This document shows, piece by piece, positions 37,284 to 47,877 of a stretch of 64,000 nt of DNA (the first letter of the stretch is position 1; each line of letters starts with the position of its first letter). The translations under genes were made by a program, and so were the position numbers. Location: contig JAEUNZ010000044.1 of assembly GCA_016790965.1 (NCBI GenBank), positions 1-64,000 of the forward strand. Direction: 5' to 3'. Source of the stretch: SSSZ01 sp016790965. Its GTDB lineage: Bacteria; Pseudomonadota; Gammaproteobacteria; Burkholderiales; Rhodocyclaceae. The notes under the pieces were generated by a model. The model did not search any database. It was not told the origin of the DNA and saw only the letters and a list, made by a program, of their open reading frames with translations.

Positions 37284-38159
37284 ATGCCCCGGCCGCGCAT
37301 CGGCATCGCGTTGGGATCGGGTTCCGCCCGGGGCTGGGCCCACATCGGCGTCCTGCGGGCCTTGCAGGAAGCGGGCATCGAGCCCGACGTGGTGTGCGGT
37401 ACCTCCATCGGCGCCTTCGTGGGCGCCGCCTACGCCTCGGGCGACCTGGACAAGCTGGAAGCCTGGGCCCGGGGCCTCGGGCGGCGCGACGTGCTGGGCT
37501 ATTTCGACGTCACCCTGGCGGGGGGGCTCATCAAGGGCGAAAAACTCCTGGCCTTCGCCGCCCAGACATTCCTCAACAGCGCCTTCGAAGACCTGGAACG
37601 GCCCTTCGCCTGTGTCGCCACCGACCTGGCAAGCGGGCGGGAAATCTGGCTGCGGGAGGGCGCCGTGGCCGACGCCGTGCGCGCCTCCATCGCCCTGCCC
37701 GGGCTTTTCGCCCCGCAGATCATCGATGACCGGCACCTGGTGGATGGCGGCCTGGTCAATCCCGTGCCGGTCTCGCTTTGCCGCGCCCTCGGCGCCGACA
37801 TCGTCATCGCCGTCGACCTGGGGACCGACGTCGTCCACCAGCGTTACCGCAAGGCCGAAGCCGGAGCCAGCCGCCCGCCGGGCTGGCGGCAACGGGTCGG
37901 GCGCTGGCTGGGCCGGGGCGGCGGAGACGAGAGCGGGGCCTTTCGTCCTTCCCTGGCTGACGTGCTGGCCAACAGCATCGCCATCATGCAGGGGCGTATT
38001 GCCCGTTCCCGCTTGGCCGGCGAACCGGCCGACGTGCTGATCGCCCCGCGCCTCGGGCAGTTGGGGCTCCTCGATTACCACCGGGCGGCGGAAGCCATTG
38101 CCGCGGGGCGCAAAGCCACCGAACACATGCTGCCGCTGCTGGAAAACTGTCTGGAATGA
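37284..38159 (+). CDS. rssA: Patatin-like esterase, RssA type
   Basis: This 291-aa patatin-fold serine hydrolase has the oxyanion motif GSGSARGWAHIG, the nucleophile GTSIGAFVG and the catalytic Asp in VDGGLVNPVPV. The catalytic dyad is intact, so it is probably an active phospholipase or esterase. E. coli RssA is of the same type but its substrate is unknown. The stop codon directly abuts the family B repeat at 38161. Confidence 0.87.
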   Translation: MPRPRIGIALGSGSARGWAHIGVLRALQEAGIEPDVVCGTSIGAFVGAAYASGDLDKLEAWARGLGRRDVLGYFDVTLAGGLIKGEKLLAFAAQTFLNSAFEDLERPFACVATDLASGREIWLREGAVADAVRASIALPGLFAPQIIDDRHLVDGGLVNPVPVSLCRALGADIVIAVDLGTDVVHQRYRKAEAGASRPPGWRQRVGRWLGRGGGDESGAFRPSLADVLANSIAIMQGRIARSRLAGEPADVLIAPRLGQLGLLDYHRAAEAIAAGRKATEHMLPLLENCLE

Positions 38160-38160
38160 T

Positions 38161-38394
38161 CCTGGAAACCTCGGTTGGACGAGCCCGTTGGGGCGTTCTG
38201 GCGGGAGTCTGGTGCGAAGCGACGACGCGGCAGGCTGATGCCTGCAAGGAGGAGCGACAAAGCCAGGTGCCCGCCCGGATGGGCCAGCGGGCTCGTAGCG
38301 GCGCCACCCAATGGGTGAGTCATTCGGACTGGCGCGGAGGTCGAGAGCAGAAAGTTTTCCGGGCATCGATAAGTGGTCAACTGAGGTTTCTAGT
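38161..38394 (+). repeat. Intergenic inverted-repeat element, family B, copy 1
   Basis: This 234-bp element is bounded by CCTGGAAACCTCGGTTG (38161) and its imperfect inverse CAACTGAGGTTTCTAG (to 38393). An internal hairpin, GCAGGC..GCCTGC, lies at about 38230-38246. The first about 140 bp match the copy at 46097-46330 (opposite strand) at roughly 95 percent. It fills the whole gap between the patatin stop and the next start codon, so it must supply the leader of that gene. No ORF is plausible. Confidence 0.88.
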
Positions 38395-39801
38395 ATGAGT
38401 GCCGACCTCGTCGCCACCCTGGCGCGTCTGGTAGGACCGGCGCAAGTCCTCGCGGCGCCTGCGGAGTGTGCCCCCTACCTGACCGACTGGCGCGGGCGCT
38501 ACCGCGGCGCGGCGCGCTGCGTCGTGCGGCCGGGAACCGCAGCCGAAGTGGCGGCGGTGGTAGGGGCCTGCGCCGCGGCTGGCGTGCCCATGGTGCCCCA
38601 GGGGGGCAACACCGGCCTGTGCGGCGGGGCCACCCCGGCGCCTGAAGGTGAAGCGGTCCTCATTGCCCTGGGCCGCCTCGACCGGGTGCGCGGGGTCGAT
38701 GCCGCCAATCGCACCCTGACGGCGGAAGCCGGCTGCACCCTGGCGGCGGTCCACGATGCGGCGGCGGCGGTGGGCTGTCTTTTCCCCCTGTCGCTCGCTT
38801 CGCAAGGGAGCTGTCAGATCGGCGGCAACCTGGCCACCAATGCCGGCGGTGTCCAGGTGCTGCGCTACGGCACCACCCGGGATCTGGTCCTCGGCATCGA
38901 AGCCGTGCTGCCCGACGGCCGGCTGTGGAATGGCCTGCGGGCGTTGAGGAAGGACAACACCGGCTACGACCTGAAGCAGCTCTTCATCGGCGCCGAGGGT
39001 ACCCTGGGCATCATCACCGCCGCCTCGCTCAAGCTTTTCCCCCGTCCGGCGGTTCAGGCCACCGCCTGGATCAATGTGTCCCATCCCGAGGCCGCGCTTG
39101 CGCTGCTGGGCGGGGCCCAGCAGGCCTTCGACGCCCGCCTGACGGCGTTCGAACTGGTATCGGAAGCCGCCCTGGGGCTGGTGATGCGCCATATCCCGGG
39201 TACCCGGCGGCCCACCGTCGTTACGCCCTGGTATGTCCTGGCCGAGGTTTCCGCCAGCGACGGGGCGGCCCCCCTGGCGGCCGGTCTGGAAGCCTGGCTC
39301 GCCAGGGCGCTTGCGGTGGGGCTGGTCAGCGATGCCGCCATCGCCCAGTCGGCAGCCCAGGCCCAGGCGCTGTGGCATCTGCGAGAGAGCATTTCCGAGG
39401 CCCAGAAGATCGAGGGCTTCAGCGTCAAGCACGACATCGCCGTGCCGGTCAGCCGGATTCCAGAATTCCTCGCCCGCGCCGACGCCCTTGTGGAGGCTGC
39501 CTTCCCCGGGCTGCGGGTGGTCGCCTTCGGCCATGTCGGGGACGGCAATCTGCACTACAACCTGTCCATGGCTGAAGCGGAAGGGAACGCCACCTTCATC
39601 GCCCGCCAGGAGGAAGTCCACCGCCGCGTGCACGACCTGGTCCATGAACTGGGGGGCTCCATTTCCGCCGAGCACGGGCTGGGACAATTGAAGCGCGAGG
39701 AAATCCGCCGTTACAAGAGCGAGGTCGAACTGGACCTGATGGCCAGCGTCAAGGCCGCGCTGGACCCGCGGGGCCTGATGAACCCGGGCAAGGTGCTTTA
39801 G
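38395..39801 (+). CDS. FAD-linked oxidase (GlcD / D-2-hydroxyglutarate dehydrogenase type)
   Basis: The start is ATG 38395 (MSADLVATLARLVGPAQVL), 468 aa; an earlier in-frame start would lie in the repeat. The PCMH FAD-binding domain (VPQGGNTGLCGGATP; NLATNAGGVQVLRYG) precedes a C-terminal VAO-type domain with HVGDGNLHYNLS and SAEHGLGQLKREEI. Members oxidise D-lactate, glycolate or D-2-hydroxyglutarate; the substrate is undecided. Its 5' leader is formed by the family B element. Confidence 0.9.
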   Translation: MSADLVATLARLVGPAQVLAAPAECAPYLTDWRGRYRGAARCVVRPGTAAEVAAVVGACAAAGVPMVPQGGNTGLCGGATPAPEGEAVLIALGRLDRVRGVDAANRTLTAEAGCTLAAVHDAAAAVGCLFPLSLASQGSCQIGGNLATNAGGVQVLRYGTTRDLVLGIEAVLPDGRLWNGLRALRKDNTGYDLKQLFIGAEGTLGIITAASLKLFPRPAVQATAWINVSHPEAALALLGGAQQAFDARLTAFELVSEAALGLVMRHIPGTRRPTVVTPWYVLAEVSASDGAAPLAAGLEAWLARALAVGLVSDAAIAQSAAQAQALWHLRESISEAQKIEGFSVKHDIAVPVSRIPEFLARADALVEAAFPGLRVVAFGHVGDGNLHYNLSMAEAEGNATFIARQEEVHRRVHDLVHELGGSISAEHGLGQLKREEIRRYKSEVELDLMASVKAALDPRGLMNPGKVL

Positions 39802-39862
39802 TCGGGACCGCGTCGGGAGCCTTCCGCATCCCGGGGGGCGGGAAATCAGGCCGGGGCGCACC

Positions 39863-41194
39863 TTACTGAGGCAGACTCAGCGGGAGTTCCAGGCGTACGG
39901 TGGTCCCGGCGCCGGCCGTGCTTTCTATCGTCAAGCTGCCCCCCATCGCTTGGCTCAGCCGGTGGGCGATGGGCAGGCCGATACCGGCGCCCCGGTCCGG
40001 ATGGCCGGTGGATTCCCGGCCTCGGGTGAAGACTTCGAACAGATGGGGGATTTCCTCCACCGGGATGCCGGGTCCGGTGTCCTTGATCACGATGTGCAAG
40101 CGCAGTGCCTGCTCGTCGAAGGCGCCGCGGCTGACGGTGACCTGCACCGTACCCCTTGCGGTGTACTTCACCGCGTTGTGCACCAGGTGGCGCAGCACCT
40201 TGCGCAGCTTGTCCAGGTCGCCCACCACCACCTCGGGGAGGTCGGCGTCCTGCGCCATGGTGAAATCGAGCCCCTTGGCCCGGGCGGCGCGGCCCAGGTC
40301 GCCGAGGATGGCCGGGAGCAGTTCCGCCAGGCTGAAAGGCGTCGGATGCAGGGCGATCTGGCCCACCTCCAGGTCCGAGAGCTCGATCATGTTCTCGATC
40401 TTGCCCAACAGATCCTGGGCCGATTCCCGCAGGGGGGTGAGCAGCTCGCGCTGCTCCGGGGTCAGACCCTCGCCGGCCAGCAGATCCGCCATGCCCATGA
40501 TGCCGTTCATGGGAGTACGCAATTCGTGGCTGATGCTGGCGAGGAAGCGGGCCTTGGCCTGGGCCGAAGCCTCGGCGCGGATCCGGGCGGCGGTGAGATC
40601 GGCCAGGAGGCGGTCCTTTTCGTGCTCCAGGCGCAGGGTCTCGCGCAGGGTGTCGTGAAAGCGGTCGGCGCTGCGGGTGACTCCGTACAGGAAGGCCGCG
40701 GCCATCAAGGCGAAGGCGGCATGGAGCAAATCGGTTCCGGCGCCGGCACCCAGGGTGGCGACCACGATGGGCCAGGCATAGACGCGGAAGGCGGTGCGGT
40801 GCGCGCCCAGGAAGGGCACCGCTCCGGCGGTCATCCCCGCCATGACGAAGGCCGTGAAGAACATGCGGCCATGGTCGGCACCCAGCATGAAGAGCAGAGC
40901 CCCGGCCCCCCAGAGCAGCCCGGCGCCGGCCGCCCCGACCACCGCCAGGCGCAGCCAGGGCTGCGGATCCCGGGCAGCGGCTTCGGCTTGCTCCAGGTAG
41001 CGCCGCGCCAGGACGATGCGGCCCCCCACCACGAACAGCACCAGTCCCCACCAGATGAGCGCCGGCCCCAAGCCCACCGCGTCCTTCCATAGCAGGGTGA
41101 GGAGCGTGGCGTTGAACAGGCTGAGAATCTGCCCCAGGGCGGTGTTGCGATAGAGCAGGTCGGTCTGGCGGGCGAGGATGGCGGTGTCGTTCAT
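39863..41194 (-). CDS. Membrane sensor histidine kinase
   Basis: The start is ATG 41194 (MNDTAILARQ), 443 aa. Five to six membrane helices fill residues 25-170 and no extracellular sensor is evident, so it probably senses membrane or internal cues. HisKA has the acceptor H223 (SISHELRTPMNGIMGMADLL). The HATPase has NAVKYTARG, DTGPGIP and GAGIGLPIAHRL. No receiver is attached and no response regulator lies nearby, so it is an orphan kinase. Confidence 0.9.
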   Translation of the reverse strand: MNDTAILARQTDLLYRNTALGQILSLFNATLLTLLWKDAVGLGPALIWWGLVLFVVGGRIVLARRYLEQAEAAARDPQPWLRLAVVGAAGAGLLWGAGALLFMLGADHGRMFFTAFVMAGMTAGAVPFLGAHRTAFRVYAWPIVVATLGAGAGTDLLHAAFALMAAAFLYGVTRSADRFHDTLRETLRLEHEKDRLLADLTAARIRAEASAQAKARFLASISHELRTPMNGIMGMADLLAGEGLTPEQRELLTPLRESAQDLLGKIENMIELSDLEVGQIALHPTPFSLAELLPAILGDLGRAARAKGLDFTMAQDADLPEVVVGDLDKLRKVLRHLVHNAVKYTARGTVQVTVSRGAFDEQALRLHIVIKDTGPGIPVEEIPHLFEVFTRGRESTGHPDRGAGIGLPIAHRLSQAMGGSLTIESTAGAGTTVRLELPLSLPQ

Positions 41195-41347
41195 CGTGGG
41201 CCCGGGGGGAGTTTCAGCGCGCGAGAGGCACAACGACTGCGCGGGCTTCCCTCGCCAGGAGCGTGGGAAGGGGCAGGATGGGGCAGGACGGCGCGGGGAG
41301 GGCGTCCGGTTTCGTCGTGTGTCATCGCGGGGGCCGATCCGCGGCCG

Positions 41348-42226
41348 TCAGTGCAGGGTCGCGGGGGCTACCCCGTCGAAGAGGGCGGCGACATCCTCCG
41401 GTGCGAAACGGTATTCGCGGTGGCACATGTCGTCCCGCAGCACGATGGCCCCCCGCTCCCGCACCAGGGCTTCGGCCTCCGCACGGCCCAGGCTGAGGAT
41501 CACATTGCGCACCTTGTCCCAGTCCTCGGGGCAGTGGTAGCTCACCGCCACCGGGTCGTAGAGCCGGACGCCCCGGGCGGCGATGTCCTCGTGGAAGAGG
41601 CGCTGCAAGAGTGCGGCGGCGTCGAGGCCCAGCAGTTCCTCGCATTTCACCGTCTCGGCCAGGGCAGTGACGCGCCGCCAGCCGTCCGGGTCGGAACGGT
41701 CCGCTTCGGGCATCTTTTGCAGGAAGAGACAGCCCACCGCCTGGGGCGAAGCGGCGAGGAAGAGGCGCGAAGGCTGCTGCTCGGATTGCTCCAGGTAGTG
41801 CTCGAAGATGGCGCCTACGCCCTCGCCGACCAGGGGAACGAAACTCTGGTAAGGCTGGCGGGCCGTGGGCAGGTCGAGGCTGAGCAGCAGGCGCCCGCCG
41901 CATTCGGCGCCGAGAAGTTGCGGCGCCGGGGCGGGGGCCACCTGCGGGGCGCTGCGGGCCATGCCCCGCAGGCGCAGGCTTTCGTCACAATCGACCACCA
42001 ACAGGCGGATGGGGCCTTCGCCCTGCAATTGGAGGGTCAGGCGGCCCGGCTGCTTCAGTTGGCCAGCCACCAGGACGGTGACCGCGGCCAGCTCCCCTAG
42101 CAGGGCCGCCACGGGCCAGGCGTAGCCCCGGTCTTCCTGCAGCTTCCGCCAGGATTCCTCCAGGCGTACCCAGGCGCCGCGGACATCGAGTCCTTCGAAG
42201 AGGAAGCGTTGGAAGTGGTCGTTCAT
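41348..42226 (-). CDS. hslO: Hsp33 chaperone with a reduced redox center
   Basis: This 292-aa redox-regulated holdase has a recognisable Hsp33 body (LEESWRKLQEDRGYAWPVAALLGELAAVTVLVAGQLK; GRLTLQLQGEGPIRLLVVDCDE). The C-terminal zinc center normally has four cysteines (CxC and CxxC). Here the first pair reads HCPEDW (C232, E234) and the second DDMCHREY (D265, C268), so only two cysteines remain. Redox switching may therefore be lost or altered. Its stop lies near the upstream kinase gene. Confidence 0.93.
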   Translation of the reverse strand: MNDHFQRFLFEGLDVRGAWVRLEESWRKLQEDRGYAWPVAALLGELAAVTVLVAGQLKQPGRLTLQLQGEGPIRLLVVDCDESLRLRGMARSAPQVAPAPAPQLLGAECGGRLLLSLDLPTARQPYQSFVPLVGEGVGAIFEHYLEQSEQQPSRLFLAASPQAVGCLFLQKMPEADRSDPDGWRRVTALAETVKCEELLGLDAAALLQRLFHEDIAARGVRLYDPVAVSYHCPEDWDKVRNVILSLGRAEAEALVRERGAIVLRDDMCHREYRFAPEDVAALFDGVAPATLH

Positions 42227-42255
42227 GGTGTGGTGAGGGTGCAGGAGTGGAGGCG

Positions 42256-42422
42256 CTCAGAGCCCGTGAATTTTTCGGGCGCGCCCGAGCGGCGTGCCCA
42301 GGTGTGCTTGATAAAGACGCACAGCACAGCCATAGCTCGGGCTATGGCGAGCATGTGCAACGCCGAGTGGGCGCAGGGGGGCACGACGAGCGGGGGTGAA
42401 CGAAATTTTCACAGGCTCTCAG
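42256..42422 (+). repeat. Long palindromic foldback element C
   Basis: This 167-bp sequence between hslO and the YffB-like gene is inverted on itself. The ends are a 22-bp inverted repeat with about four mismatches (CTCAGAGCCCGTGAATTTTTCG against the reverse complement of the last 22 bases). The inner arms match imperfectly as well. The center is the perfect hairpin GCCATAGC/GCTATGGC (42329-42348). The right end overlaps the YffB stop codon. The central hairpin resembles that of the family A elements. Confidence 0.8.
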
Positions 42423-42763
42423 TCCAGGGTTCTGGCGTAGATTTCCGGGTCGAAGCCCACCAGGAGCGTTCCCCCGGCGTCGAGGACGGGACGCTTGATG
42501 AGTGCCGGCGAGCGGGCCATGAGGTGCAGGGCCTTGGCTTCGTCCACGTCGGCCCGCTCGGCGTCATCGAGTTTCTTCCACATGAGGCCACGGGTGTTGA
42601 GGAGGACTTTCCAGCCCGCCCGGCGGTTCCAGTCGGGCAGATGGGCCTCGGCCACGCCGGCCTTCTTGTAATCGACGAACTCGTAGGCGACGCCATGGGC
42701 TTCCAGCCAGGCGAAGGCTTTCTTCATGGTGTCGCAGTTCTTGATACCGTAGATGCGGACCAT
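42419..42763 (-). CDS. ArsC/Spx-family protein YffB
   Basis: This 114-aa protein has a thioredoxin-like fold and one N-terminal cysteine (YGIKNCDTMKKAFAWLE), followed by the ArsC-family motifs NTRGLMWKKL and ALIKRPVL. YffB-type proteins are related to arsenate reductase and Spx but lack the extra cysteines of ArsC. A glutathione-dependent thiol reductase role has been suggested. It lies two bases downstream of tex, so the two form one transcript. Confidence 0.88.
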   Translation of the reverse strand: MVRIYGIKNCDTMKKAFAWLEAHGVAYEFVDYKKAGVAEAHLPDWNRRAGWKVLLNTRGLMWKKLDDAERADVDEAKALHLMARSPALIKRPVLDAGGTLLVGFDPEIYARTLD

Positions 42764-42764
42764 T

Positions 42765-45083
<2,319 letters not shown>

Positions 45084-45180
45084 GGACGTCCGGGAGACCA
45101 AAAAAAGGGCGAACTATGCGTAATCCGCCGGCAAATGACAAGGCGGGAAGCTGGCTGGAGAGGGTGCCCGGCGCGCGACG

Positions 45181-45702
45181 TCAGAGGGGTATCAGAGCGG
45201 CCCTGTAACGGGCCGCGTTGCCTACGTAATGCTCGGCCGAGGCCTTCAGGCGCAGCACTTCCTCGTCGTTCAGTTCGCGGATGACCTTTCCGGGGGAGCC
45301 GACGATGAGCACCCGGTCCGGGAAGACCTTACCCTCGGGGATGAGGGTGTTGGCGCCGACGATGCAACTGCGCCCGATGACCGCCCGGTTGAGGATGATT
45401 GAGCCGATGCCGATCAGACTGCCGTCGCCCACCGTGCAGCCGTGCAGCATGACCATGTGGCCCACCGTGACGTCGCTGCCCAGGGTGAGAGGCACGCCCT
45501 CGTCGGTGTGCAGGACCGAGCCGTCCTGGATGTTGCTGCGGGCACCGATGCTGATGGGATCGTTGTCGCCGCGCAGCACCGCGTTCCACCAGACCGAGGC
45601 TGCGGCACCCAGGCGCACGTCGCCGATGAGCGTGGCGTTGGCGGCGACCCAGGCCGTGGGGTCGATGGCGGGTGTCTTTTCGTCTATGCGGAAAATGGGC
45701 AT
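45181..45702 (-). CDS. Gamma-class carbonic anhydrase
   Basis: The start is ATG 45702 (MPIFRIDEKTPAID), 173 aa. It is a left-handed beta-helix protein with hexapeptide repeats (VWWNAVLRGDNDPISIGARSNIQDGSVLHTD; HMVMLHGCTVGDGSLIGIGSIIL) and the metal-binding histidines of Cam/YrdA-type enzymes. It may be an active carbonic anhydrase or a paralogue of unknown substrate. It is divergent from the MazG-like gene with 36 bp between starts. Confidence 0.92.
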   Translation of the reverse strand: MPIFRIDEKTPAIDPTAWVAANATLIGDVRLGAAASVWWNAVLRGDNDPISIGARSNIQDGSVLHTDEGVPLTLGSDVTVGHMVMLHGCTVGDGSLIGIGSIILNRAVIGRSCIVGANTLIPEGKVFPDRVLIVGSPGKVIRELNDEEVLRLKASAEHYVGNAARYRAALIPL

Positions 45703-45738
45703 GATGCGGGCTCCTAAAGGTAGAGCGGGAGATTGTAA

Positions 45739-46092
45739 TTGAGCGAGCTCGATGCGCTGCGGCGCGCCCTCCTGAGCTTTAGGGACGAGCGGGACTGGCG
45801 CCAGTTCCACACCCTGCGCAGTCTGATCGTCTCCCTCAACCTGGAGGCGGCGGAACTGCTTGAACTGACCCAGTGGAAACTCGATGCGGAAATCGAGGCC
45901 CTGCCGGGCGACCCGAGTGCCGCGGAGGCCCTGGGGGACGAGTGCGCCGACGTGCTGCTCTACCTCCTGCTCATTGCCGACGTGGCCAAGATCGATCTCG
46001 TCGAAGCGGCGCGCAGGAAGCTGGTCAAGAACGCCGAGAAGTACCCGGTAGCCAAGAGCCGCGGCAGCCGGGCCAAGTACACCGATCTGTAG
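45739..46092 (+). CDS. MazG-like NTP pyrophosphohydrolase
   Basis: The start is TTG 45739, with GGGAG well placed upstream; 117 aa. The catalytic EAAE (LEAAELLELTQWK) and ECAD (GDECADVLLYLLLIAD) motifs define the EXXE-EXXD all-alpha NTP pyrophosphatase fold (RS21-C6/MazG-like). It likely clears non-canonical nucleotides such as dCTP analogues. It ends five bases before the second family B repeat. Confidence 0.88.
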   Translation: MSELDALRRALLSFRDERDWRQFHTLRSLIVSLNLEAAELLELTQWKLDAEIEALPGDPSAAEALGDECADVLLYLLLIADVAKIDLVEAARRKLVKNAEKYPVAKSRGSRAKYTDL

Positions 46093-46096
46093 TGAA

Positions 46097-46330
46097 CCTG
46101 GAAACCTCGGTTGACCGCTTGCAAATGCCCGGAATGGACCGTGACTCGGACCTCCACGCTACGCTGAACTGGTGACCCCGCGAGCAACAGCGCTACGAGC
46201 CCGCTGGCGCATCCGGGCGGGCACCTGGCTTTGTCGCTCCTCCTTGCAGGCATCAGCCTGCCGCGTCGTCGCTTCGCACCAGACTCCCGCCCGAACGCAC
46301 CAACGGGTTTGTCCAACCGAGGTTTCCAGG
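46097..46330 (-). repeat. Intergenic inverted-repeat element, family B, copy 2
   Basis: This 234-bp element equals copy 1 in length but lies on the opposite strand. The ends are CCTGGAAACCTCGGTTG (46097-46113) and CAACCGAGGTTTCCAGG (46314-46330), a perfect 17-bp inverted pair. It starts five bases after the MazG-like stop. With copy 1 it encloses about 8 kb (38.2-46.3) between inverted repeats. Confidence 0.9.
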
Positions 46331-46349
46331 TTGAGTTTCGCCTGGACGT

Positions 46350-47015
46350 TCAGGGGTCGCCACGGGCGACGGCGCCCTCGGCGGGGCCTTCCAGCGGGGG
46401 GCAGGGCGAGGCGTCGGGCAGTTCGCAAGCTCCTGCGCCGGCGGCGACCAGACGGTCGAGCAGGGAGGCCACCCGGATCGGGCTGGTCCAACCGGCCAGT
46501 GCCAGGGAGGAAAAAGGGCCGATGCCGGCCACGGCGTTGTGGACCGCCGTGGCGCAGAAGAGGGGAGCCGCCCGGTCGGCCTCCGGCAGGCGGGCAGTGA
46601 CCGCCGCAAACGCTTCCGCCTCCAGGCGAAAACGATAGACCCGGATGTGAGTGCCGTCGCTGCTCTGGAAACGCACGTAATCGGCAAGGCTCGCCTGCCA
46701 GTCCCGTTGGCGCTGGCGCAGGGCGACGTAGCTGCCGGCGGGGTCGCTCAGGCGGGGGCCGGCGAACAGCCCGGCGTGGTTGCCGAAGGCCGCATTGGCA
46801 TTGATGACCAGGGCGACCTCGTCGGGGGCCGGTTCGGCCAGGCGGATGGCCTCCCGCGGCATTTCCTCCCGCGCGGTGACCGGGCCGTCGAACTGGGCCC
46901 GGGCGACGCCGGGGAAGACCAGACTTGCCCCCAGCAACAGGATTGCGAGGGTATGGAGCCCGGGGCGCCCGGGGGACGGTGGTCCGCCCGCAGCCGGGGC
47001 GGGAGCCTCCTTCAC
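46350..47015 (-). CDS. Exported protein, possible permuted papain-like fold
   Basis: The start is GTG 47015, overlapping the rlmJ stop (GTGA), giving 221 aa. A signal peptide ends at about 45 (LLGASLVFPGVARAQ). The mature protein has a His in AAFGNHAGLF and a Cys in APLFCATAVHNAVAG, the His-then-Cys order and spacing of permuted NlpC/P60-type (YiiX-like) hydrolases. This is only a pattern match. It is probably periplasmic and translated with rlmJ. Confidence 0.65.
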   Translation of the reverse strand: MKEAPAPAAGGPPSPGRPGLHTLAILLLGASLVFPGVARAQFDGPVTAREEMPREAIRLAEPAPDEVALVINANAAFGNHAGLFAGPRLSDPAGSYVALRQRQRDWQASLADYVRFQSSDGTHIRVYRFRLEAEAFAAVTARLPEADRAAPLFCATAVHNAVAGIGPFSSLALAGWTSPIRVASLLDRLVAAGAGACELPDASPCPPLEGPAEGAVARGDP

Positions 47016-47866
47016 TCGCCTTTTTCCTCGCGGCTGTCCAGGCTGAAGCGGCCGGCGCCATCCTGGCCCAGGGTGGCGGCCAGGAAGGGAAGGCACTCGC
47101 GCAGTTCAGCCTCCAGGGTCCAGGGCGGATTGACGACGAACATGCCGCTGCCCTGCATGCCCAGACCGTCCGGACGGGGGGGCGCCACGGTCAGGCTGAC
47201 ATCCAGCCAGCGGCGCGCAGGCAGGTGTTTCAGCCGGCCCGGCAGTTCCCGCGCCTCGGTGCGCGCCAGGAGGGGATACCAGACGGCGAAAATACCGGTG
47301 GCGAAGCGGGCGAGACCGTCCTTCAGCGCCCGGAGAAGGGCGCCGTAGTCGGCGCGGCTTTCGTAGGAGGGGTCGATGAGCACCAGGCCGCGGCGGGGGG
47401 GCGGCGGCAGGAGGGCCTTGAGACCGGCAAAGCCATCGCCGGCGGTGACCTTCACCTGGCGCCCAGCGCCGCGGAAGCAGGCTTGCAGCAGAGGGGCTTC
47501 GGTACTGTGCAATTCGAACAGCCGCAGCCGGTCCTGGGCGCGCAGGGCCCGGGCGGCGAGCCAGGGCGACCCCGGATAGCGGGTCAGGCGTCCGTCCGGG
47601 TTCGCCGCATGCACCTGGGCCAGGTAGTCGGCGAGGGCGGCGGGAAGATCGTCCCGGCCCCACAGGCGGCCGATGCCGTCGCGAAATTCCCCCAGTTTTT
47701 CTGCCTGGGGGCCGCGCAGGTCATACAGGCCGGCGCCGGCGTGGGTATCGATGACCCAATAAGCACCCTCCTTGCGGTTGAGGTGCGCCAGAGTACGAAG
47801 GAGGACGAGATGCTTGAGGACGTCGGCGTGGTTGCCGGCGTGGAAGCCGTGGCGGTAACTGAGCAT
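47012..47866 (-). CDS. rlmJ: 23S rRNA (A2030-N6) methyltransferase RlmJ
   Basis: The start is ATG 47866 (MLSYRHGFHAGNHADVLKH), 284 aa, matching the family length. The SAM site (VIDTHAGAGLYDL) and the catalytic motif VLIDPSYE (DPPY type) are intact. It methylates A2030 of 23S rRNA. A downstream exported protein overlaps its stop. The PilZ-like gene stops 11 bases upstream of its ATG on the same strand. Confidence 0.93.
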   Translation of the reverse strand: MLSYRHGFHAGNHADVLKHLVLLRTLAHLNRKEGAYWVIDTHAGAGLYDLRGPQAEKLGEFRDGIGRLWGRDDLPAALADYLAQVHAANPDGRLTRYPGSPWLAARALRAQDRLRLFELHSTEAPLLQACFRGAGRQVKVTAGDGFAGLKALLPPPPRRGLVLIDPSYESRADYGALLRALKDGLARFATGIFAVWYPLLARTEARELPGRLKHLPARRWLDVSLTVAPPRPDGLGMQGSGMFVVNPPWTLEAELRECLPFLAATLGQDGAGRFSLDSREEKGE

Positions 47867-47877
47867 GGGCCGGGATT

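Noticed and set aside
46159..47061. 300-aa minus-strand ORF running through the family B copy 2 element
   Set aside because: Its C-terminal part is translated repeat DNA, and the rest is a shadow of the exported protein gene in another frame.
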